DNA of 9,995 bases, from positions 1 through 9,995 of the forward strand of contig JAFPXU010000044.1 in NCBI GenBank assembly GCA_017394605.1, given 5' to 3'. Below, piece by piece: positions 1 through 4,840 of this stretch. Both the position numbers and the translations under genes were made by a program. Numbering within the stretch: the first letter of the stretch is position 1; every line of letters begins with the position of its first letter. Origin of the DNA: Clostridia bacterium. GTDB lineage: Bacteria; Bacillota_A; Clostridia; Christensenellales; CAG-138. Below the pieces are notes generated by a model. The model saw only the letters and a list, made by a program, of their open reading frames with translations. It did no database searches and was not told the origin of the DNA.

Positions 1-257
1 AGGAAGGTGACGATCTTCAGCTTGTCGTCTTCCTGTTTCCCGGAGCGGGACAGAAACGAAAATCCTTTCCATCTTGCCTCCAGCTGATTGAGAAAGTCAG
101 CAGCAAGGCAGCGCAGGTCTTCCGCGCCGGCGATCTCTTCCATGCAGGCGTCAGCGTTCCGCTGCCGGAAGGAATCCAGCATGTCACGGTAGAGGGTACT
201 GATCTTGGGGTCATTCCATTTCTGTCCGTCCGAAACGGCATCCATTAATGCGCTCAT
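1..257 (-). CDS. Hypothetical protein, N-terminal part (runs off the window)
   Basis: An open minus-strand frame begins with ATG at 257-255, preceded by a GGAGG ribosome site about 7 nt upstream, and stays open to the window edge (about 85 residues). The translation starts MSALMDAVSDGQKWNDPKIS. It is polar and probably helical (for example SFRQRNADACMEEIAGAEDL), with no signal peptide or membrane segment. I do not recognise the family. A second frame at 17-241 on the same strand is also open, but it lacks a ribosome site and gives an arginine/proline/serine-rich, low-quality translation, so this frame is preferred. It diverges from the WYL regulator at 506 across a 248-bp intergenic region, an arrangement in which the regulator may also control this gene (inference). 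Confidence 0.7.
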   Translation of the reverse strand, partial: MSALMDAVSDGQKWNDPKISTLYRDMLDSFRQRNADACMEEIAGAEDLRCLAADFLNQLEARWKGFSFLSRSGKQEDDKLKIVTF

Positions 258-408
258 GGCAATCCTCCGTCATAGCAATACGAAAGCGGTGTTCTTCTGA
301 TTCCACTTTATACGATGACAGCGTTTTGCACAAGGCAATGAAGGCCGATTGTCCGGTTTGTGTTCCGCTGCGAGGCGTTGCTACGTTTTGTCAAAGGAAC
401 CGTTACTA

Positions 409-422
409 TCCCGATTTCGGGA
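409..422. promoter_or_regulatory. Short perfect inverted repeat upstream of the WYL gene promoter
   Basis: TCCCGA-TT-TCGGGA is a perfect 6-bp dyad with a 2-bp centre. It lies about 20 bp upstream of the -35 box of the WYL gene promoter and between the two divergent genes. Its position fits a regulator binding site, possibly for autoregulation by the WYL protein. It is short, and only one copy was noticed in the window, so function is an inference. Confidence 0.3.
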
Positions 423-441
423 CTTTTGCGTGCTGTATGGT

Positions 442-470
442 TTGTAATATGGTGGCAACGGACTTATAAT
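442..470 (+). promoter_or_regulatory. Sigma-A-type promoter for the WYL operon
   Basis: TTGTAA (442-447) and a perfect TATAAT (465-470) are separated by exactly 17 bp. Transcription would start near 477, giving a leader of about 30 nt that contains the AGGAGG ribosome site at 495-500, before ATG at 506. The box positions are read directly; promoter activity is inferred. Confidence 0.7.
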
Positions 471-505
471 GATGTTGTAAAGGCTATTGATTTCAGGAGG
501 CAGTC

Positions 506-1528
506 ATGGATCACGTTCAGAACCAGAGGAAGATCAAACTGGTCAAGCTTTTGGAGATCCTCCGTCAGGAGACGGACGAGCAGCATCCCCTGACGACGAA
601 GGAACTTTGCGATAAGCTGGCGGACATCGGAATCCCGTGCGACAGGAAGGTGCTGTACCAGGATATCGCCCTGCTCAACGAGGAAGGGTATGAGATCATG
701 ATCCTGCAGCAGGGCCACAACAAGGCCTATTACATCGCCGACCGCAGTTTCAGCGTTCCGGAACTGAAGATCCTGATCGACGCCGTCCAGGCTGCAAGCT
801 TCATTACGGAATCCAAGACCGCCGATCTGATGGACAAGATCGCTTCGCTCGGCGGAAGCCACGAGGCGGAACTGCTGAAGAGCAGCCTAATCTGCTTCAA
901 TACCCGCAAGCACAGCAACGAGTCGATTTATTACAACGTGAACGCTCTGGAGGATGCGATCCGTAACAGGGTGAAGGCGTCCTTCTGCTATTTTGACCTG
1001 GCGGAAAAGGGGAAGCGCGTATTCCGCAAAAAGGGTGAGCGGTATAAAGTGGAACCGCTCGCGCTCATCTTCAATAATGACAACTACTACCTGGTCTGCT
1101 TTGACGACAAGAACGAGGACGGGAAGGCGACCTACCGCGTGGACCGGATGGACGGCGTGCAGGCGGAGGAGGAACCCATCTCCGGCAGGGCGGCGGAAGC
1201 ACTCAGCACTTCCGATTTTGCCGCATATACGGAACAGGCCTTCGCAATGTTCGGCGGGCCCGCGCAGAAGGTCGTGCTGGAGTTTGACGAATCCCTGATC
1301 AATCCGGTCCTGGATCAGTTCGGGGAGGACGTCGCCGTGCGGAGGGTCCGGAAGGGCGTTCTGAAGGCCTCCGTCAGCGTGCAGGTATCCCCGACGTTCT
1401 TCGGCTGGCTTGCGCAGTTCCCAGGGAAAATGAAGATCCTGTCCCCGGATGAGCTGCAGAAGAAATATCTCGAACACCTTTCCGCCGCCGGCTGCTGCCC
1501 GGCAGATGACAGAGGAGGATCAGTATGA
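506..1528 (+). CDS. WYL-domain transcriptional regulator (HTH + WYL)
   Basis: This 340-residue cytoplasmic DNA-binding regulator has the usual WYL-family length and layout. A winged helix-turn-helix lies at about residues 8-78 (KLVKLLEILRQETD, then LTTKELCDKLADIGIPCDRK, then LNEEGYEI). A middle linker follows. The WYL core is at about 146-222, with conserved-looking segments RYKVEPLALIFNNDNYYLVC and TYRVDRMDGV. A WCX-like C-terminal region spans about 235-330. In known members the WYL domain senses a ligand, sometimes nucleic acid, and the HTH binds a nearby promoter. The start is fixed by AGGAGG at 495-500, six bases before ATG. Its stop overlaps the start of the next gene in ATGA, so the two are probably translationally coupled. 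WYL regulators are common beside defence and stress genes; here the operon partners are a zinc-cluster protein and a Nudix enzyme. The target is unknown. Confidence 0.93.
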   Translation: MDHVQNQRKIKLVKLLEILRQETDEQHPLTTKELCDKLADIGIPCDRKVLYQDIALLNEEGYEIMILQQGHNKAYYIADRSFSVPELKILIDAVQAASFITESKTADLMDKIASLGGSHEAELLKSSLICFNTRKHSNESIYYNVNALEDAIRNRVKASFCYFDLAEKGKRVFRKKGERYKVEPLALIFNNDNYYLVCFDDKNEDGKATYRVDRMDGVQAEEEPISGRAAEALSTSDFAAYTEQAFAMFGGPAQKVVLEFDESLINPVLDQFGEDVAVRRVRKGVLKASVSVQVSPTFFGWLAQFPGKMKILSPDELQKKYLEHLSAAGCCPADDRGGSV

Positions 1529-1821
1529 GGAACATCTGGACATTTCAGAAATACGACCCGGAGATCCCTTTTTCCGGCAGGGATCACGGAACGTGCATGT
1601 ACTGCGGAGCGGAGGACAGGGATCTGATCATCCTGAACGATGACGAACGGATCTGTCTTGAGTGCCTCGACGCGAACTTCGCAAAATGCGACGGCTGCGG
1701 AGAATACTGGCCCGCAGATATGGTCAGCCAGTTCGGAAACGAGATGATCTGCGACTTCTGTCTGGAGGAAATGGAAGACGAAGAAGCAGAAGAGGAAGAG
1801 GAATTCTGGGACGAGTTTTAA
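1525..1821 (+). CDS. Small tandem zinc-cluster protein with acidic tail
   Basis: This 98-residue protein starts in the ATGA overlap with the WYL gene, behind an AGAGGAGG ribosome site at 1511-1518. It carries eight cysteines in four CxxC pairs: C24/C27, C44/C47, C55/C58 and C76/C79. The spacers within the two halves are almost equal (16 and 17 residues), with 7 residues between halves. This pattern suggests two successive four-cysteine zinc-binding knuckles, ribbon or treble-clef type, resembling but not matching the LIM pattern, which has a 2-residue linker. The C-terminus (about 81-98) is almost entirely Glu/Asp plus aromatic residues, a feature seen in protein-interaction or nucleic-acid-mimic tails. 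I do not recognise a named family. Metal binding is inferred from the cysteines. Coupling to the regulator suggests a cofactor or adaptor role, which is speculative. Confidence 0.85.
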   Translation: MRNIWTFQKYDPEIPFSGRDHGTCMYCGAEDRDLIILNDDERICLECLDANFAKCDGCGEYWPADMVSQFGNEMICDFCLEEMEDEEAEEEEEFWDEF

Positions 1822-1861
1822 CGGAAGGCTGAGCGGTTGCCCGGAGGATCGGAGAAGAAAC

Positions 1862-2269
1862 ATGACGGAAGTAGTGGCCGCGCTGATCTGGCGCGGAGAC
1901 CGGTTTTTGATTTGCCAGCGTCCGGCGGACAAGGCGCGGGCCCTGCTCTGGGAATACGTCGGGGGCAAGGTGGAACCGGGGGAAACGAAGGAAGAGGCGC
2001 TGATCCGGGAATGCAGGGAAGAACTGGGGATCACCCTGGCGGTGAAGGAGCCCTTTATGGACGTGACGCACGTGTATCCGGACATCACGATCCATATGAC
2101 GCTATTCCACGCGGAGATCGCGGAAGGGGAGCCGAAGCTCCTCGAACACAACGATCTGAAATGGATCCGGCCGGACGAGATCCCGCTGTACGCGTTCTGC
2201 CCCGCGGACAAAGATATAAACGAGAGGATCCAGAAGAGCGGCCGCAAGGGAATCTTTATGCGTTCATAA
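1862..2269 (+). CDS. Nudix hydrolase, MutT/NudG-like (d)NTP pyrophosphohydrolase
   Basis: This 135-residue protein is of normal size for the MutT branch. The Nudix box is complete at residues 35-57 and matches Gx5Ex7REUxEExGU: G35, E41, R49, E50, E53, E54 and G56. The metal-binding glutamates are therefore present. The lead-in WEYVGGKVEPGE corresponds to the WEFPGGKVE of MutT/NudG enzymes, with Val in place of the usual Pro. Family members hydrolyse damaged or modified nucleoside triphosphates, such as 8-oxo-dGTP or 5-methyl-dCTP, to the monophosphate. The exact substrate cannot be assigned. ATG at 1862 follows GGAG at 1851-1854. The gene lies 40 bp after the zinc-cluster gene with no visible terminator between, so it probably belongs to the WYL operon. 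A nucleotide-sanitation role would fit stress control by the WYL regulator (inference). Confidence 0.92.
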   Translation: MTEVVAALIWRGDRFLICQRPADKARALLWEYVGGKVEPGETKEEALIRECREELGITLAVKEPFMDVTHVYPDITIHMTLFHAEIAEGEPKLLEHNDLKWIRPDEIPLYAFCPADKDINERIQKSGRKGIFMRS

Positions 2270-2337
2270 GGAAAGCTGATAAAGAAATCTGCGTTATACC
2301 CAGAAGGCAAGGGGATTTATAGTAAAGGGGTGTCAGC

Positions 2338-2640
2338 ATGGTAAAAGCCGCGAATCTTTATGCAAGGATAGAACCCGATGTAAAGGAACAGGCGGAAGCC
2401 ATTCTTGGTGCGCTGGGCATTCCCCCTTCCAATGCCATCACAATGTTCTATAAGCAGATCATTCTTCATAACGGTCTTCCCTTTGAGGTCAGACTTCCGG
2501 AGCATCCTCTGAACGTTGCACAGCTGACGCATGAGCATCTTGATACCGAACTTGAAAAGGGATATGTTTCGATGAAGACGAAAGATACCGTTTCCATGAG
2601 CGACGCATTTGCGGGGATCCGAGAGAAGTACGGCGTATGA
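2338..2640 (+). CDS. Type II antitoxin, RelB/DinJ family
   Basis: This 100-residue protein opens with VKAANLYARIEPDVKEQAEA, followed by ILGALGIPPSNAITMFYKQI and ILHNGLPFEV. That is the characteristic RelB/DinJ ribbon-helix-helix: strand ANLYARI, helix DVKEQAEAILGALGI, helix SNAITMFYKQII. This half binds operator DNA, while the C-terminal part wraps the toxin. The start is supported by AAAGGGG at 2324-2330, seven bases before ATG. Its TGA stop overlaps an ATG (2637-2639) that would be the natural toxin start, the usual coupling in these modules. The known family role is to neutralise the toxin and autorepress the operon. No clear operator was found in the 68 bp upstream. Confidence 0.93.
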   Translation: MVKAANLYARIEPDVKEQAEAILGALGIPPSNAITMFYKQIILHNGLPFEVRLPEHPLNVAQLTHEHLDTELEKGYVSMKTKDTVSMSDAFAGIREKYGV

Positions 2641-2657
2641 GCTATTGAAGTATCCGG

Positions 2658-2951
2658 TTGACCTGGGTGGCTGAACAGGATCTGTACGATATTCTCGCGT
2701 ATATTGCGTTTGCTCTTCAGTTTCCGCAGAATGCCTCAGAGCAGCTTGGCAGGCTTGAATGCGGAATCTCTTCGCTTGAAAGTTTGCCGGGACGGTTCTG
2801 TGCTCATGAACGGGAACCGTGGAAGAGCCGGGGACTTCGCACGATGCTTGTGGATCAGTATCTTGTATTCTATATTCCGGATTTCGAAACGGAGAATGTG
2901 ACGGTTCTTCGCATCATGTACAGCGGAAAAAACGTAGAAAGACAGCTTTGA
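2658..2951 (+). CDS. RelE/ParE-family toxin, start damaged or atypical
   Basis: The frame encodes a RelE/ParE/YafQ-like ribonuclease fold protein: a helical hairpin (AEQDLYDILAYIAFALQFPQ), then LESLPGRF, EPWKSRGLRTMLVDQYLVFY and the terminal strand VTVLRIMYSGKNVERQL. Those last blocks are typical of the toxins that pair with DinJ. From the ATG at 2637, coupled to the antitoxin stop, the frame reads M-S-Y-stop-S-I-R-L-T-W-V-A-E. A TGA at 2646-2648 therefore interrupts what looks like the first beta strand. The next start in frame is TTG at 2658, with no good ribosome site, giving 97 residues without the first strand. It could be a nonsense-disabled toxin, or be made at low level by reinitiation. 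Counted from 2637 it would be 104 codons, the normal family size. Confidence 0.75.
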   Translation: MTWVAEQDLYDILAYIAFALQFPQNASEQLGRLECGISSLESLPGRFCAHEREPWKSRGLRTMLVDQYLVFYIPDFETENVTVLRIMYSGKNVERQL

Positions 2952-2984
2952 CGGATTACGAAAAGCTGGTTTTCTGTTATGAAT

Positions 2985-3012
2985 AGCGCCCGCATCTGCG
3001 AGCGCTGTTTTC
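2985..3012 (+). terminator. Possible terminator after the toxin-antitoxin pair
   Basis: AGCGC-C-CGC (2985-2993) pairs with GCG-A-GCGCT (2998-3006), with one internal mismatch and a four-base loop. It is followed by GTTTTC, a short U tract. It lies 33 bp past the toxin stop. The U tract is weak, so termination is only moderately supported. Confidence 0.45.
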
Positions 3013-3093
3013 ATGTCGGAATTGAAACGAACCAGATCTGCAGCAAACGACGCCGGGAATCAGAAACAGCCAGGCGTTTTCTGACGCTTTATA

Positions 3094-3118
3094 GATTTCT
3101 GGTGAATTCGCAGAAATC
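3094..3118. repeat. Inverted repeat in the gene-free stretch 3013-3142
   Basis: GATTTCTG (3094-3101) and CAGAAATC (3111-3118) are perfect 8-bp inverted arms around a 9-bp centre that contains GAATTC. No U tract follows on either strand, so it is not an obvious terminator. It could be a protein binding site or simple chance. The rest of 3013-3142 shows no gene. Confidence 0.35.
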
Positions 3119-3142
3119 GGGCGTGTGACAGCGAATCAGTAA

Positions 3143-3185
3143 ACAGATGAGAACTGTCAGAAGGAAGCAGCGGAACATCACGCTA
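3143..3185 (+). repeat. Left copy of a 43-bp dispersed direct repeat
   Basis: These 43 bases match 7645-7687 at 39 positions in the same orientation; the start reads ACAGATGAGAA in both. The differences are at repeat positions 12, 20, 29 and 39, and three of the four are C/T changes. Similarity fades on both sides. The right end of this copy runs into the 3' end of the truncated flavin-reductase frame and supplies its stop codon (3178-3180), so the repeat marks a breakpoint. The nature of the repeat is not recognised. Confidence 0.75.
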
Positions 3186-3477
3186 TCGACAGCTCAATGT
3201 CTATTAATGGGATTACCTCAGTTCCGGAAACAATGCGGAGATAGTCGCAGGCGGTCATGGTATCTTCCGTTCCGATGCTGACCGTGAATGCAGATGTAAT
3301 TGTCAGGTTTTCCGTGGTCTTGTGTTCGCCGAGGCTCATCGATATCTCCTCGAAATCGGAGATCATGCCCCAAGCGGTGTTCATTGCGTTGGGCGTTCCC
3401 CTTTCGTCATAGGTCCCGATAATCAGGACAGGCATCGGGAAAAGAAACGGATCCGCGCCGGAATGCGTGATATTCAT
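3178..3477 (-). pseudogene. Flavin reductase family protein, truncated and internally deleted
   Basis: The 99-residue frame has an intact-looking N-terminus. PFLFPMPVLIIGTYDERGTP, NAMNTAWGMISDFEEISMSL and HKTTENLTITSAFTVSIGTE then ACDYLRIVSGTEV follow the pattern of FMN-binding split-barrel flavin reductases of about 185-190 residues. Members use NAD(P)H to reduce flavin or bind FMN. After GTEV the frame jumps to IPLIDIELSIA and stops. In the family as I remember it, roughly 20 residues lie between the SGxxVPDK region and an APLIDELPxALECK segment. This copy thus seems to have an internal in-frame loss and then lacks the whole C-terminal half. ATG at 3477 has AGGCGG about 9 nt upstream and lies 35 bp downstream of the LacI stop, so both were probably co-transcribed. 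A functional short protein is unlikely but not excluded. Confidence 0.75.
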
Positions 3478-3512
3478 ACTGCAATGCCGCCTGCTAATGG
3501 AACTGTATGACG

Positions 3513-4508
3513 TCAGCTTCTGCTGGACTGCCGGATGCAGAGTTTTGGCTGCAAAACGATTTCAGGATATGAATTGGACGGCTCGCTGCTGTTCCGGATG
3601 TAATTGAGCAGCATGGACGCGATTGCGGTTCCAAGCTGTTCGATCGGATGGTGCAGGGTCGTCAGTTCCGGCTCGGTATAGTCAGCGGTGGGCGAGTCCG
3701 TGAATCCGACAACGGAAAGCTTTTCCGGCACCGGAATGGAAAGATCCCGCGCGGCGCGGAGAATGCCGAGAGCCATTTCATTGCTGGAACAAAAGAACGC
3801 ATCCGGTATCGTGGAAGAGGACAGGAGTTCGAGCCCCTTGTTGAATCCGCCCTGAACGGAGTTCTGGGTGTGGATGATCCACTGCTCGTCGAAGGGGATG
3901 TCTCTTTCAAAGAACGCGCGTTTCCATCCGGAACAAAAGCTTTCCACAAACTGGAAAGATGCTTTTTCGACCATCAGATAGATCTTCCTGCATCCGGTCG
4001 ACAGGAGATAGTCCGTCATTCGGAAGGAACCGACGGAAAAGTCAACATAACAGCGCGGGAACTCGAGACCGAGGCCATTGTATTTTCGCGCGAGAACAAC
4101 GGGAACACCTTTGCCGCTGAAGACTTCGATGTCCGAAGCATAATAGTCGCGGAGCGCATAGATGACGCCTGCGATTTTCTGTTTGCCTAGCGACTGGATC
4201 ATCTTTTTCCGAATGGTCCCGTCATCCGGCAGGGGACACATCATGATGCTGTACTTCGTGTCCCGCAGAGCCATCAGGAAACCGGCGCTGATCCTATCAT
4301 AGAAGAGGTAGTCGCTATCGTTAAACAGAAAGAGAAGAACCCCTCCTTCGGCATTACGCTTGCGTGGAGGCAGCGTATACCCGGTTTCCTCAAGGATCTG
4401 GTTGATTCTGACACGGGTGCTTTCCTGAACGGCTTCAGGATTGTTGATTGCGCGTGAAACAGTTGCTGTCGAAACGCAAGCGAGTTTTGCAATATCCCGA
4501 ATGTTCAT
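3513..4508 (-). CDS. LacI-family transcriptional regulator
   Basis: This 331-residue protein is of normal LacI/GalR length. It begins MNIRDIAKLACVSTATVSRA, the canonical LacI helix-turn-helix (recognition helix about residues 12-22), and continues through the third helix to GYTLPPRKRN. The usual N-x-x-A-R hinge pattern is not evident here (PPRKRNAEGG). Residues about 56-331 form a periplasmic-binding-protein-like sensor domain, with recognisable blocks VLLFLFNDSDYLFYDRISAG, IPDAFFCSSNEMALGILRAA, LSVVGFTDSP and LTTLHHPIEQLGTAIASMLL. ATG at 4508 is preceded by AAAAGGGG about 7 nt upstream. It is divergent from the permease at 4841, with five TGTWACA elements in the shared control region, so it probably represses both itself and the permease-amidase operon until an inducer binds. 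E. coli codBA is likewise under a LacI-family protein (PurR). The effector is unknown. Confidence 0.94.
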   Translation of the reverse strand: MNIRDIAKLACVSTATVSRAINNPEAVQESTRVRINQILEETGYTLPPRKRNAEGGVLLFLFNDSDYLFYDRISAGFLMALRDTKYSIMMCPLPDDGTIRKKMIQSLGKQKIAGVIYALRDYYASDIEVFSGKGVPVVLARKYNGLGLEFPRCYVDFSVGSFRMTDYLLSTGCRKIYLMVEKASFQFVESFCSGWKRAFFERDIPFDEQWIIHTQNSVQGGFNKGLELLSSSTIPDAFFCSSNEMALGILRAARDLSIPVPEKLSVVGFTDSPTADYTEPELTTLHHPIEQLGTAIASMLLNYIRNSSEPSNSYPEIVLQPKLCIRQSSRS

Positions 4509-4538
4509 GGTTCATCCCCTTTTCGCAGTGAATCAAAC

Positions 4539-4577
4539 ATTATATATATACTATAGCATGTAATACTGGATGTAACA
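4539..4577 (-). promoter_or_regulatory. Probable LacI gene promoter with overlapping operator half-site
   Basis: On the minus strand a TATAAT lies at 4544-4539 within an AT run. The -35 position about 17 bp upstream (4567-4562, AGTATT) is poor. TGTTACA on this strand (plus 4571-4577, TGTAACA) sits just upstream of that -35 position, where a bound repressor could affect RNA polymerase. This fits autoregulation but is an inference. Confidence 0.4.
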
Positions 4578-4675
4578 ACGGTGGACAGCCTTCTGCTTTC
4601 CAAAATACAGCTTTTCTGTTACAGATGGATTTAATTGCTGTAGACAGGAAGAGGAGATCATAGAGAGCAGGATGC

Positions 4676-4711
4676 CGGAGGAAACGATGGCGTTGAGGAA
4701 AAACACCTCCG
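4676..4711. repeat. Inverted repeat inside the LacI-permease intergenic region
   Basis: CGGAGG (4676-4681) and CCTCCG (4706-4711) are inverted over a 24-bp spacer; GAGG at 4695-4698 could pair with the same right arm instead. It lies upstream of the permease promoter, so it is not in that transcript. No function is assigned. The rest of 4578-4729 shows no gene. Confidence 0.3.
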
Positions 4712-4729
4712 ATTTACAGAAAGGATCCG

Positions 4730-4758
4730 TTGACAAACACTGTCCGGAATGAAATAAT
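4730..4758 (+). promoter_or_regulatory. Promoter of the permease-amidase operon
   Basis: A consensus TTGACA (4730-4735) is followed after exactly 17 bp by AATAAT (4753-4758), with TAATTA overlapping it. Transcription would start near 4765, inside the TGTAACA at 4764-4770, so a bound repressor would block initiation. The leader of about 75 nt contains the other two TGTTACA elements. Confidence 0.65.
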
Positions 4759-4825
4759 TACAATGTAACACATAAATGTTTCTCGCATTTGTTACATTAA
4801 TGTGTTACAAAAATTATTACTACGG

Positions 4826-4831
4826 AAAGGA
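4826..4831 (+). promoter_or_regulatory. Ribosome binding site that fixes the permease start
   Basis: AAAGGA sits 9 nt before ATG at 4841. The frame is open further upstream to a GTG at 4802, but that start has no ribosome site and would place the operator elements inside the coding sequence, so 4841 is preferred. Confidence 0.7.
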
Positions 4832-4840
4832 TTGGTAAAA

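Larger units (their letters stand above)
4571..4809. promoter_or_regulatory. Cluster of five TGTAACA/TGTTACA elements (candidate LacI operators)
   Basis: The heptamer occurs at 4571-4577 (TGTAACA), 4617-4623 (TGTTACA), 4764-4770 (TGTAACA), 4790-4796 (TGTTACA) and 4803-4809 (TGTTACA). The third and fourth form an inverted pair extended to AATGTAACA/TGTTACATT. Between the fourth and fifth lies the perfect palindrome ACATTAATGT (4794-4803). The third element is at the predicted transcription start of the permease operon, a classical repressor position, and the first is near the LacI promoter. By chance fewer than 0.1 such heptamers are expected in 240 bp. Assignment to the neighbouring LacI protein is inferred. 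Confidence 0.6.

Noticed and set aside
17..241. 74-codon minus-strand frame at the left edge
   Set aside because: The neighbouring frame starting at 257 has a GGAGG ribosome site and runs off the window with a more protein-like composition.
464..1477. Two overlapping minus-strand open frames (464-862 and 887-1477)
   Set aside because: Both are antisense to the WYL regulator and lack ribosome sites or recognisable motifs.
1315..2310. Long open frame of 331 codons on the minus strand
   Set aside because: It lies antisense to the WYL, zinc-cluster and Nudix genes, all supported by motifs and ribosome sites. Its translation is low-complexity and matches no family.
4802..4840. Upstream GTG start extending the permease by 13 residues
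   Set aside because: There is no ribosome site, and it would put the operator elements in the coding region; AAAGGA before ATG at 4841 is better.
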